A DNA stretch of 64,000 nucleotides from positions 62,001 to 126,000 of the forward strand of contig NZ_JARUKV010000009.1 of assembly GCF_029688865.1 (NCBI RefSeq), given 5' to 3'. A program made the position numbers and the translations under genes. Positions 57,162 through 64,000 of this stretch are shown here, piece by piece. This DNA is from Natronococcus sp. A-GB7 (lineage in GTDB: Archaea > Halobacteriota > Halobacteria > Halobacteriales > Natrialbaceae). Within the stretch, counting starts at the first letter, position 1; every line of letters starts with the position of its first letter. A model generated the notes under the pieces. The model was not told where the DNA came from. It did not search any database and saw only the letters and a list, made by a program, of their open reading frames with translations.

Positions 57162-57902
57162 TCACACCGTCTCGGGAAGCCAGCCGCCGTCGACCTCGAT
57201 GTTCTCGCCGCTGACGTACTCACTGTCGGGATCGAGGAAGAACAGCAGCGGGTTGATCAGGTCGTCGAAGCTCGCGGGGCGGTCCCGCGGGAGTTCCTCG
57301 GGGAATTCGTCGGAGTTCTCGACGACGTACGGCGAGACGGCGTTGACGGTGATCCCGTCGTCCCGGGTGTCGGCGGCGAGCATCCGCGTGAACATCAACA
57401 CGCCCGCCTTCGCGACGAAGTACGGGAAGTTCTTCGGGCTCACCAGTCCCTTCTCCGAGGAGGCGTAGCCGACGTTGACGATCCGGGCGTAGTCGGCCTC
57501 CCGCATCGACGGGAGCGCGCGCTTCGAACAGAGGTAGGTGCCGTTGACGTTGGTCTCGAGCACCCGATTCCAGCTGTCGAACTCGAGCTCCTCCCAGTGG
57601 GCGGGCGCGAAGTCGCCGACGTTGTTCACGAGGACGTCGACGTCGCCGAGTTCGGCCTCGACGGCCGCGAAGAGCCCGTCGACGCTCTCGGGATCGGTGA
57701 CGTCGCCCTGCACCGTCATCGCCTCCGGCGCGCCCCGATCGCGGGCCGACTCGGCAACCTCCCGGGCGGCGTCCGCGCTGGTGTGGTAGTGAACCGCGGT
57801 TTTCGCCCCGCAGTCGGCGGTCGCGAGCAGGAGTTCGCGGCCGACGCCCCTCGCGCTACCCGTGACGAGGACGGTCCGGTTCGAGAGATCGGGATCGTTC
57901 AT
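57162..57902 (-). CDS. Short-chain dehydrogenase/reductase
   Basis: A 246-residue SDR: cofactor loop TGSARGVGREL near 14-24 (classical TGxxxGxG), NNVGDF, a catalytic Tyr-x3-Lys in YFVAKAG near 152, and the C-terminal FFLDPDSEYVSGENIEVDGG, typical of the FabG-like group. Usual substrates are hydroxy/keto compounds; not determined. The motif HYHTSADAAREVAESARDRG is a standard second strand/helix suggesting NADP(H). ATG 57902 was chosen as the N-terminus directly before the Rossmann strand. Confidence 0.93.
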   Translation of the reverse strand: MNDPDLSNRTVLVTGSARGVGRELLLATADCGAKTAVHYHTSADAAREVAESARDRGAPEAMTVQGDVTDPESVDGLFAAVEAELGDVDVLVNNVGDFAPAHWEELEFDSWNRVLETNVNGTYLCSKRALPSMREADYARIVNVGYASSEKGLVSPKNFPYFVAKAGVLMFTRMLAADTRDDGITVNAVSPYVVENSDEFPEELPRDRPASFDDLINPLLFFLDPDSEYVSGENIEVDGGWLPETV

Positions 57903-57980
57903 ATCGCGTTCGTCGGCGACAGCGGGCAAAAGCGACCCGGAACCGGCGACTGGCGCGCGGAACCCACTCCCGAACTCCCG

Positions 57981-57988
57981 AATTTAAG
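57981..57988 (+). promoter_or_regulatory. TATA-like box of the first tandem stress gene
   Basis: The run aatttaag is centred about 28 bases before ATG 58013. Confidence 0.55.
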
Positions 57989-58012
57989 TCGGCACCGATA
58001 CATAGAGCGGAT

Positions 58013-58480
58013 ATGACGCTACAGACGATTCTCCTCGCCGTCGGTCCGGGCGACGCCGACCGCACCGACGAGCTCGCGGAGACGGTGATCGAAGTCGCAC
58101 AGCCCGCAGACGCGACGGTCGTTCTGGCCCACGTCTTCACCCAGGACGAGTACAACGAGGTGCTCGAGAACCTCGAGATGGACGACGAGAGCGGTCAGGT
58201 CCGTCCCGACGAGGTCGCCTCCCGACACTCGACGATCAGGGACCTGCGCCGGAAACTCGAGGCGGCGGACGTCGACTACGACGTCCGCGGCGATATCGGC
58301 GACCACGGCTCGACGATCGTCGAGCTGGCGACCGGAGTGGCCGCCGATCGGGTCGTCGTCGGCGGTCGTCGGCGCTCGCCGACCGGAAAGGCCGTCTTCG
58401 GCTCGACGGCCCAGGAGGTTTTGCTCTCCTCGCCGTGTCCGGTAACGTTCGTCCGAGAACGCCAGGAGGCGGAGGAGTGA
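58013..58480 (+). CDS. Universal stress protein, UspA type, copy 1
   Basis: A 155-residue single UspA domain: TILLAVGPGDADRTDELAET at the start and the ATP-loop region VVVGGRRRSPTGKAVFGSTAQ near 118-138, ending with CPVTFVRERQEAEE. The loop shows the Gly-x2-Arg-x-Ser-Pro-x-Gly-Lys-Ala-x2-Gly-Ser pattern. It is one of two tandem copies with about 45% visible similarity (same start, insertion and end). Cytoplasmic stress protein; specific role unknown. Confidence 0.92.
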   Translation: MTLQTILLAVGPGDADRTDELAETVIEVAQPADATVVLAHVFTQDEYNEVLENLEMDDESGQVRPDEVASRHSTIRDLRRKLEAADVDYDVRGDIGDHGSTIVELATGVAADRVVVGGRRRSPTGKAVFGSTAQEVLLSSPCPVTFVRERQEAEE

Positions 58481-58623
58481 GGCGGTTCGTTACACCGAGC
58501 TCCGAACTCGCGGAGCGGTCGCGGCTGCACCGGAACTGACGACGACCACGCCCTCTGAAGCGGCGTCGGTGACCGACTGCGGGATCGCGAACCGTTAAGC
58601 GGGTGGGAATGACACGTACTCGC

Positions 58624-59088
58624 ATGGCTATCGATACCGTCTTGCTCGCAGTCGGGCCGATGGACACCGTCCGGGCCGAGGAACTCGCCGAGACCGTCCT
58701 CGAGATCGCGGCCCCGCTCGAGGCGACCGTCGTGATCGGTCACGCCTTCACCGAGGCGGAGTACGAGGAGTTCCGCGAGAATCTGGGGTTCGAGGAGCGC
58801 GTCGAGGACGTCGACCCCACCGCGGTCGCGGCCCGCCGGGCGCCGGTTCCCGACCTCGAGGAGCGTCTCTCGGCGGCTGGCGTCGAGACCGAGGTTCGGG
58901 GCGCACTCGGCGACGTGGCCACCGAGGTCGTCGAGATGGCGCGGGCGGTCGACGCCGACCGGCTGGTCGTCGGCGGACGCCGGCGCTCACCGGCCGAGAA
59001 GGCGGTGCTCGGCTCGGTCTCCCAGGAGATCATCCTCGCGGCTCCCTGTCCGGTCACGTACTACCGGGATCTCGACGTGATGGAGTGA
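58624..59088 (+). CDS. Universal stress protein, UspA type, copy 2
   Basis: A 154-residue paralogue of the gene just upstream, with MAIDTVLLAVGPMDTVRAEEL, LVVGGRRRSPAEKAVLGSVSQ and CPVTYYRDLDVME. The pattern Gly-x2-Arg-x-Ser-Pro-x-x-Lys-Ala-Val-x-Gly-Ser is common to both. It probably arose by tandem duplication. Longer starts at GTG 58603 and ATG 58609 exist, but ATG 58624 aligns with the paralogue. The coupling gap of about 140 bases implies separate promoters. Confidence 0.9.
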   Translation: MAIDTVLLAVGPMDTVRAEELAETVLEIAAPLEATVVIGHAFTEAEYEEFRENLGFEERVEDVDPTAVAARRAPVPDLEERLSAAGVETEVRGALGDVATEVVEMARAVDADRLVVGGRRRSPAEKAVLGSVSQEIILAAPCPVTYYRDLDVME

Positions 59089-59101
59089 GCGGGGCGGACG
59101 G

Positions 59102-59554
59102 CTACTCGCCCTCGCCCGCGGTCCGTTCCGTCGGCTCGTCCCGGTCCGCCCGTTCCTTCCACCGTCGTTCCTGCCGTCGCTCGGGAACGTGGCGTCGACC
59201 GTCGACTAGCTCCCGCCGGACGCGGGCCTCGAGCGCGGCCGTCTCGGCCAGCAGCGTCCCCTGGAAGTCCTCGAGGACGTCGTACGACCAGCGGTCACCG
59301 TCGACGACGCCGTGGGGGAGTAGCTGGGTTCGGATCGCGTCGGCGAGCTCGTCGTGGCCGCTTTCCCTGAGCAGCCGTTCGGCGTCGTCGAGATGGTCCA
59401 TCCCGTGGCCCGTCGCGTGGTGGAACTCGAGCAGACAGCCCTGGGCGCGCTGGAGCCACTCGAATCCGAGTTCGACCTCGTGGAGCGCCTCGAGCTCCGC
59501 ATCGGTGAGCGCAGCACCTGGAACCGGATCGGAGTCGTACTCGTCGGTTGCCAT
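59102..59554 (-). CDS. Conserved haloarchaeal hypothetical protein
   Basis: A 150-residue soluble protein. Helical middle: AELEALHEVELGFEWLQRAQGC, then FHHATGHGMDHLDDAERLL with a His-rich stretch; the tail is Arg/Glu-rich and disordered (RRQERRWKERADRDEPTE). The His cluster (HHATGHGMDH) might bind metal; otherwise no family is recognised. The gene converges with the tandem stress genes. Confidence 0.75.
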   Translation of the reverse strand: MATDEYDSDPVPGAALTDAELEALHEVELGFEWLQRAQGCLLEFHHATGHGMDHLDDAERLLRESGHDELADAIRTQLLPHGVVDGDRWSYDVLEDFQGTLLAETAALEARVRRELVDGRRHVPERRQERRWKERADRDEPTERTAGEGE

Positions 59555-59638
59555 ATGTTACCTATGGTCTCACGTGACATACCTGTGGCGCCCGATCTGC
59601 CCTCGGTCGCTACTCGGGGTCGAGTGAAGATACCGGTA

Positions 59639-59646
59639 GTTAAGTA
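59639..59646 (+). promoter_or_regulatory. TATA-like box of the ROK kinase gene
   Basis: The run gttaagta is centred about 27 bases before ATG 59670. Confidence 0.5.
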
Positions 59647-59669
59647 CGACGACCGTGCTCTGCTGTAGT

Positions 59670-60647
59670 ATGGTCTACTACGCGGGCGTCGATCTCGGTG
59701 CGACCAACGTCCGGGCGGCCGTCGCGACCGACGACGCGACGACGATCGGCATCAGTCGCAACGGGACGCCGCGAGGCCCCACCGGAATCGACGTCACCGA
59801 GGGCGTCCTTCGAACGCTTCGCGAGGCGTGTGGCGACGCCGGGGTCGCGCCCGAGGAGATCGTCGCCGCGGGCATCGGTTCGATCGGCCCGTTCGACCTC
59901 GCGGAGGGGGCGGTGATCGACCCGGCGAACCTGCCCGACTCGATCGACCGCATCCCGCTGACGGGTCCGATCGAGAAGCTCATCGGCAGCGACGAAGTTC
60001 ACCTCCACAACGACACCACCGCCGGCGTCATCGGCGAGCGGTTCCACGCCGCGCGCAACCCCGACGACATGGTCTATATTACGATCTCCTCGGGGATTGG
60101 TGCCGGCGTCTGCTGTGACGGCGATATCCTCGCCGGCTGGGACGGCAACGCCGGCGAGGTCGGCCACTGCGTCGTCGATCCTCGAGGGCGGCTGACCTGT
60201 GGCTGCGGTCACGACGGCCACTGGGAGGCGTACTGTTCGGGCAACGGCATTCCCGACTTCGCACGGTTGCTGGCCGACGACGATCCGACCGTCTCGACGG
60301 AGCTCCCCCTCGAGAGTCCCGATTTCACCGCGAAGGACGTCTTCGAGCTGGCCGGCGGGGACGAGCTGGCCGACTACACCATCGAGCAGCTCGCCCACTG
60401 GAACGCGATCGGGGTCACGAACGTCGTCCAGTCGTTCGCGCCGATCGTCGTCTCCTTCGGCGGGGCCGTCGCCCTGTACAACGAGGAGCTGGTCGTCGAC
60501 CCGATCCGCGAACGCGTCTCGGAGATGCTGTTGAACAACGTTCCCGAGATCCGGGTCACCGACCACGGCGACGACGTCGTCCTCGAGGGGGCGATCGCCA
60601 GCGCCCTCACCGAGGGGACCGGCGACAGGGAGCGGATGCGAAGCTGA
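59670..60647 (+). CDS. ROK-family sugar kinase
   Basis: A 325-residue ROK protein. The phosphate-1 loop is AGVDLGATNVRAAVA; the catalytic base region is HNDTTAGVIGE (Asp at about 117). The signature GNAGEVGHCVVDPRG is near 157. The zinc region reads CGCGHDGHWEAYCSG, where the third cysteine of the usual CxCGxxGCxE is a His. It phosphorylates glucose or a related hexose; a glucokinase is likely but not proven. The start is supported by a TATA-like box. Confidence 0.92.
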   Translation: MVYYAGVDLGATNVRAAVATDDATTIGISRNGTPRGPTGIDVTEGVLRTLREACGDAGVAPEEIVAAGIGSIGPFDLAEGAVIDPANLPDSIDRIPLTGPIEKLIGSDEVHLHNDTTAGVIGERFHAARNPDDMVYITISSGIGAGVCCDGDILAGWDGNAGEVGHCVVDPRGRLTCGCGHDGHWEAYCSGNGIPDFARLLADDDPTVSTELPLESPDFTAKDVFELAGGDELADYTIEQLAHWNAIGVTNVVQSFAPIVVSFGGAVALYNEELVVDPIRERVSEMLLNNVPEIRVTDHGDDVVLEGAIASALTEGTGDRERMRS

Positions 60648-60968
60648 GGCCGGCCGCCGTCAGTCGGCTCCGGCGCACCCGCGTGCCGTCGTCCGCGCGT
60701 GCCGGGACGTCGGGACGATACCAACACTGCTCGAGCCGCCTCTTGGGCCGTTTCGTTCGTCGGTCCGGCTCCCCAACTCGAGGAACGCCGAGAGCAGCCC
60801 TCCCGCCGCGAGTCGCGGTTGTGCTCTCGCGGGCAACGCGGCCGCTCGGGACGACGCGTTCGACTCGTCGAGCGCGCCCGGACTGGAATCGGTCCGTCGG
60901 CGCTGTATCGAACGATCGTGAGGGTTTCGGACCAAACCTATTCATCGCTCGAGTGCTTAGGTCGGGCG
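60648..60968. other. 321-base gap without a gene
   Basis: No protein-like frame was found on either strand. The only signal is a TATA-like cctattca at 60937-60944, at leaderless spacing from ATG 60969. The rest is plain GC-rich text. Confidence 0.5.
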
Positions 60969-61331
60969 ATGACTGACTCCGAGGACGACCCGCTCAAAGA
61001 CCGAGTCGAGACGTGGCTCACGCGCGAGATGCCGATCATCCAGATGCACGGGGGAACCAGCGCGGTTCGGAAGGCCGACCCCGACGACGGCGAGGTTATC
61101 ATCGAACTCGGCGGCGGCTGCAAGGGGTGTTCGGTCGGCGACATCACGACGAGTAACATCGAGGCCGAACTGATCACGTGGTCCGAGATCGACGAGGTCA
61201 CGGTTCGCATCCCGGACGCCCGCGAGAGCCTCGGCGGGCCGGATCAGGCCGAGTCGATCATGGGCGTCGACCGCACCGAGGGCGGGCGGGGCGACTGGGG
61301 CTCCTCGAACCCCGGCGAGGACCACCTCTGA
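60969..61331 (+). CDS. NifU C-terminal-type iron-sulfur scaffold protein
   Basis: A 120-residue protein of the NifU C-terminal domain family. The core VIIELGGGCKGCSVGDITTSN holds the CxxC pair (Cys51, Cys54) that builds a [4Fe-4S] cluster for transfer. The final 35 residues are a Gly/Glu/Asp-rich tail. It works in Fe-S cluster assembly or transfer in the cytoplasm. TATA-like box at 60937-60944. Confidence 0.94.
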   Translation: MTDSEDDPLKDRVETWLTREMPIIQMHGGTSAVRKADPDDGEVIIELGGGCKGCSVGDITTSNIEAELITWSEIDEVTVRIPDARESLGGPDQAESIMGVDRTEGGRGDWGSSNPGEDHL

Positions 61332-61389
61332 GTCCGATCTCGAGCGGCCGTGCCGGCTGTTGACACGGCCGGAGAGTTTTGGGAAGTCC

Positions 61390-61404
61390 TATATCCTTTT
61401 ACAC
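61390..61404 (+). promoter_or_regulatory. TATA-like region of the ACT-hom operon
   Basis: The stretch tatatccttttacac is AT-rich and centred about 30 bases before ATG 61427, the leader ORF, and about 70 before the ACT gene start. Confidence 0.6.
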
Positions 61405-61426
61405 GCCCATTACGGAGTCACAGAGT

Positions 61427-61474
61427 ATGACAACGCCTGGACGCCCACAGTTCGGAGGTGACGACGATGGCTGA
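61427..61474 (+). CDS. Possible 15-residue leader ORF before the ACT gene
   Basis: ATG 61427 opens the 15-codon frame MTTPGRPQFGGDDDG with a TGA inside the ACT gene start region. Its codons for Gly-Gly contain the Shine-Dalgarno-like ggaggtg that serves the ACT gene. With a TATA box at leaderless distance, the transcript probably begins with this ORF. Two threonine codons follow the Met, of interest because the operon makes threonine precursor, but this is weak. Confidence 0.4.
   Translation: MTTPGRPQFGGDDDG
61454..61460 (+). promoter_or_regulatory. Ribosome-binding site of the ACT gene
   Basis: The run ggaggtg lies six bases before ATG 61467 and is a near-perfect anti-Shine-Dalgarno match. 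It lies within the leader ORF, so leader translation could affect it. Confidence 0.65.
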
Positions 61475-62027
61475 CGTGCCCGAGTCCGACGAGGAGGAAC
61501 CCGAGACCGACGGCGGCGTACGCGCCTACACCGTCCGCCTCGAGCTGGTCGACGAGCCCGGCGAGTTGCTCCGCGCGCTCGAGCCGATCTCGGCCAACGG
61601 CGGCAACCTCCTGAGCATCCACCACGAGCGCGGCAACATCACGCCGCGGGGCCACATCCCCGTCGAGGTCGACCTCGAGAGCCCGCCCGAGCGCTTCGAC
61701 GGGATCGTCGACGCGCTGCGAGACGCCGGCATCAACGTGATCCAGGCCGGCGCGGAACACTACGGCGAGGAGCTCTCGGTCGTCCTGGTCGGCGACCTCG
61801 TCGAGACCGACCTCTCGGAGACGCTCTCGCGGATCGAGGACGAAGCCGACGCGGTCGTCAAGGACCTCTCGCTTGCGGCCCCAGAGGGAACGAACGCGAC
61901 CGCGAGCGCGCGACTCCGACTCGCGATCGACTCCGGGCGCGCCGAGCGGGTCTTCGAGGCGATTCGCGCCGTCGGCACCGACAAGGAGCTGACCGTCGTC
62001 GAGCCGCTGGTCGGGGGTGAGGCCTGA
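61467..62027 (+). CDS. ACT-domain amino-acid-binding protein
   Basis: A 186-residue protein with one ACT domain (about 20-90: TVRLELVDEPGELLRALEPIS, then GGNLLSIHHERGN) and a second ferredoxin-like half (about 100-180). ACT domains sense amino acids. It is coupled by TGATG to homoserine dehydrogenase, so it probably acts as the regulatory partner (threonine or similar feedback) of that enzyme, which here lacks its own ACT tail. The start is set by a strong ribosome-binding site. Confidence 0.9.
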   Translation: MADVPESDEEEPETDGGVRAYTVRLELVDEPGELLRALEPISANGGNLLSIHHERGNITPRGHIPVEVDLESPPERFDGIVDALRDAGINVIQAGAEHYGEELSVVLVGDLVETDLSETLSRIEDEADAVVKDLSLAAPEGTNATASARLRLAIDSGRAERVFEAIRAVGTDKELTVVEPLVGGEA

Positions 62028-62980
62028 TGCGACTCGCCATCGTCGGCGCGGGCGACGTCGGTCGGTCGGTCGCCGACCTGGCCGGCGAGTACGGCCACGA
62101 GGTCGTCGCGATCGCCGACTCGAGCGGCGCGGCGGTCGACGCCGACGGGATCGACGTCGAGCGCGCGCTCGAGCGCAAGGCCGGCGGTGAGTCCGTCGGC
62201 ACCGCCGACCCCGCGACGCTCTTCGAGACCGACTACGACGTCCTCGTCGAGGCGACGCCGACGACGCTGGGCGACGCCGAGCCCGGCTTCACCCACGTCG
62301 AGCGCGCACTCGAGACCGACCACCACGTCGTGCTGGCGAACAAGGGACCCGTCGCCGAGCGCTACGAGGAGCTGCGCGCGCTCGAGGCCGACAGCGCGGG
62401 CTCGATCCGCTTCGAGGCGACCGTCGGCGGCGCCATCCCGGTGCTGTCGACGATCGAGGACTGTACGCCCCAGGCGGTGACAGCGGCCCGGGGCGTGCTC
62501 AACGGCACCGCGAACTTCATCCTCACGCGCATGGCCGCGGAGGGGTTAGACTACGAGCACGTCCTCGCGGAGGCCCAGGACCTCGGCGTCGCGGAGGCCG
62601 ATCCCACCTTCGACGTCGACGGCACCGACGCCGCGCTGAAGTTCGTCATCCTGGCGAACGTGCTGGCCGACGGCGGGTTCTCGCTCGAGGACGCGACCGT
62701 CGAGGGTATCCAGGACATTCCCGGGAGCGCGCTCGAGCTCGCCGCCGAGGACGGCCGAACGATCCGGCTCATCGGCGAGGCCTCCCGGGAGGGTGTCCGC
62801 GTCGGACCGCGACTCGTCCCCGAAAACGGCGCGCTCGCGGTGACGGGGACGCGAAACATCGTCCAGCTCGAGACCAAACACGCGGGCAGCCTCCACAACA
62901 GCGGCCGGGGCGCGGGCGGTCCCGAGACCGCGACGGCGGTGCTGTCGGACGTCGGCCGGCTGCCGTCGCTCGAGGAGTAA
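62027..62980 (+). CDS. hom: Homoserine dehydrogenase
   Basis: A 317-residue NAD(P)-dependent enzyme reducing aspartate semialdehyde to homoserine for threonine and methionine synthesis. Rossmann start MRLAIVGAGDVGRSVADLAG; catalytic/substrate region VVLANKGPVAERYEEL with Lys near 105, GGAIPVLSTI, GVLNGTANFILTRM, and LGVAEADPTFDVDGTDAALKF. It lacks the C-terminal ACT domain common in bacteria; the coupled upstream ACT gene replaces it. Overlap as TGATG shows tight coupling. Confidence 0.96.
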   Translation: MRLAIVGAGDVGRSVADLAGEYGHEVVAIADSSGAAVDADGIDVERALERKAGGESVGTADPATLFETDYDVLVEATPTTLGDAEPGFTHVERALETDHHVVLANKGPVAERYEELRALEADSAGSIRFEATVGGAIPVLSTIEDCTPQAVTAARGVLNGTANFILTRMAAEGLDYEHVLAEAQDLGVAEADPTFDVDGTDAALKFVILANVLADGGFSLEDATVEGIQDIPGSALELAAEDGRTIRLIGEASREGVRVGPRLVPENGALAVTGTRNIVQLETKHAGSLHNSGRGAGGPETATAVLSDVGRLPSLEE

Positions 62981-63007
62981 CGCACGGGAACCGTTTTCGA
63001 GTCGGGT

Positions 63008-64000
63008 TCAGAGGAGTTCGCCGAGCCCGACCGCCGCGGTCTGGAGGCCGTAGCCGACGACGAGTCCGAAGACGAGCGATCCGATCCAGGCGACCGCAGT
63101 CACCACCAGCTTTCGCTCGCTTACGGTGTCGCCGCCGACCGCGTAGCCGACGCCAGCCATCGCGCCGATGAAGATCTGGTTGAACGACATCGGTATCCCG
63201 AAGAAGATCCCGATCTGGGCGAAGACGAACGACGGGATGAGGACGGCGATCGAGCGACGCGGACCGAGTTCGGAGTAATCCTGCGAGAGGGCCTTGATCA
63301 TCCGCGGAGCGGCCATCCACGACCCGAGCAGAATACCGATCCCGCCGAACACTAACACGGGGACGACCGCGTCGACGGGGACGGTCCCCTCCACGAGCGG
63401 CAACAGCGGTCCGACCGCAAGGCCGACCTTGCCGGCGCCGGCGGTGAACGCGACGAGGGCACCCAGTGCGAGCAAGAATCGCCGTTGTGCCGCGACGGAA
63501 TCTCGCTCGAGCGAGCGCGCGACGATCCAGGTGACGACAGCGGCGACGGCGAGTGTCACCGTTGCTGCGCCGACGAGGGACGGGCCAGGAAGCCCCGCCG
63601 CCGCGGCCGTCGCGAGTGACGCCTGTTCGCCCGGCGGACCGAGGAAGAGAAACTCCATGTTCGCGACGACGACGCCGACGATCCCCGCGAGCGCGGCGAC
63701 GAGTCGCTTCTCCGAAACCGCCGTTCCCCGGAGAAGCAGCGTGAGCGCGTACGAGGGCGGGGCAACGGCGATCGGCGTCACCAGCCAGTAGAGCCCGATC
63801 TCGGTGTAGGTTCCCCAGGCCGGTTCGCCCCCGATCGCCAGCCCGACGCCGACGACGCTACCGGTGATGGCGAACGCGGTCGCGATCGGATACCCCGCGA
63901 ACACCCCCGCGGCGATGTAGGTCGCGGCGATCGTAAGCGCGATCGCCGAGGCGAGCGGCGACAGCGTCACGCCCTCGATGAGTCCCTCGCCGACGGTCTC
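63008..64000 (-). CDS. PiT-family inorganic phosphate transporter, 5'-truncated
   Basis: The reading frame is open to the right edge, so the N-terminus is missing; the visible 330 residues include about nine helices. Family features are VGEGLIEGVTLSPLASAIAL near the cut, PIATAFAITGSVVGVGLAIGG, a central linker and the second PD001131-like half with SFNQIFIGAMAGVGYAVGG and KLVVTAVAWIGSLVFG. PiT proteins import phosphate with Na+ or H+. It converges with the hom gene. A GTG at 63970 is internal and not the start. Confidence 0.92.
   Translation of the reverse strand, partial: ETVGEGLIEGVTLSPLASAIALTIAATYIAAGVFAGYPIATAFAITGSVVGVGLAIGGEPAWGTYTEIGLYWLVTPIAVAPPSYALTLLLRGTAVSEKRLVAALAGIVGVVVANMEFLFLGPPGEQASLATAAAAGLPGPSLVGAATVTLAVAAVVTWIVARSLERDSVAAQRRFLLALGALVAFTAGAGKVGLAVGPLLPLVEGTVPVDAVVPVLVFGGIGILLGSWMAAPRMIKALSQDYSELGPRRSIAVLIPSFVFAQIGIFFGIPMSFNQIFIGAMAGVGYAVGGDTVSERKLVVTAVAWIGSLVFGLVVGYGLQTAAVGLGELL

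Noticed and set aside
60607-60945. A 112-codon minus-strand frame between the ROK and NifU genes.
   Set aside because: Arg/Ser/Pro-rich composition, no motifs, and it overlaps the ROK gene end.
61427-61474. A classic threonine attenuator in front of ACT-hom.
   Set aside because: Only two Thr codons and no alternative hairpin pair was found, so bacterial-type attenuation is not supported. Only a leader-ORF hypothesis is kept.
1-64000. tRNA, rRNA, CRISPR arrays, insertion sequences and origin-like repeats.
   Set aside because: No cloverleaf with a T-arm consensus, no repeated spacer pattern, no transposase motif and no clustered origin repeats next to an orc1/cdc6 gene were found by eye. This is not a computed exclusion.

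Overview
The window is a piece of a halophilic archaeal (class Halobacteria) chromosome. Four things show this. The DNA is very GC-rich. The predicted proteins are strongly acidic (Asp/Glu-rich). The informational genes are archaeal: L40e, S24e, S27ae, aRF1 with NIKS and GGQ, a Kae1-Bud32 fusion and a UbaA-type E1. Many genes also have a TATA-like box about 26-30 bases upstream of the start codon, as expected for leaderless mRNAs. Several small families are haloarchaea-specific (HVO_0416 zinc finger, DUF7557-like). A Natrialbales-type genus is a guess only. No rRNA, tRNA, CRISPR array, intact insertion sequence or origin was recognised.

Layout. 1-9.9 kb: a truncated membrane protein, ribosomal protein L40e, a Tsr3-type rRNA-modification enzyme, a Rieske/helical fusion, a SnoaL-like protein, a membrane sensor domain, a rhodanese/persulfide-dioxygenase-like fusion and a SpoIIM-type membrane protein. 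10-15 kb: a DUF418 membrane protein behind a possible leader ORF, a lipoprotein PQQ sugar dehydrogenase, and an aspartoacylase-like plus threonine-synthase-like pair. 15-25 kb: argS, aRF1, a Tat-exported Ig-like protein, a double universal stress protein, an acetyltransferase and the RNA-binding protein FAU-1. 25-32 kb: PrsW-type protease, riboflavin synthase, a response regulator, an M24-fold protein coupled to a UvrD-type helicase, and UbaA. 32-38 kb: GNAT, DapA-family aldolase, a molybdate/sulfate-type transporter, a PIN-like gene with a tiny overlapping partner, an unusual two-small-ORF island, a decayed small gene, RdgB and a Gfo/Idh/MocA dehydrogenase. 38-51 kb: small membrane proteins, Pcp, S24e-S27ae-Kae1/Bud32, beta-propeller proteins and UvrA. 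51-64 kb: geranylgeranyl-reductase-like flavoprotein, ZIP transporter, a coupled YqcI/YcgG plus cysteine hydrolase pair, MOSC, DUF2071, SDR, tandem universal stress proteins, ROK kinase, NifU-type scaffold, ACT plus homoserine dehydrogenase, and a truncated PiT phosphate transporter.

Most of the window is ordinary haloarchaeal core and housekeeping DNA. Parts that deserve a second look: (1) a two-cistron small-protein island at about 35.7-36.05 kb with unusual codon use; (2) the YqcI/YcgG plus isochorismatase-fold gene pair with ATGA coupling; (3) two short leader ORFs placed exactly where leaderless transcripts should begin, upstream of the DUF418 gene and of the ACT-hom operon; (4) a PIN-like gene overlapping a 35-aa ORF; (5) a possible small RNA or mobile-element remnant near 22.95-23.07 kb; (6) a metal-ligand-less M24 protein coupled to a helicase. 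Several real genes are shorter than 60 codons (S27ae, a DUF7557-like protein, a 51-aa acidic protein and the small-protein island).
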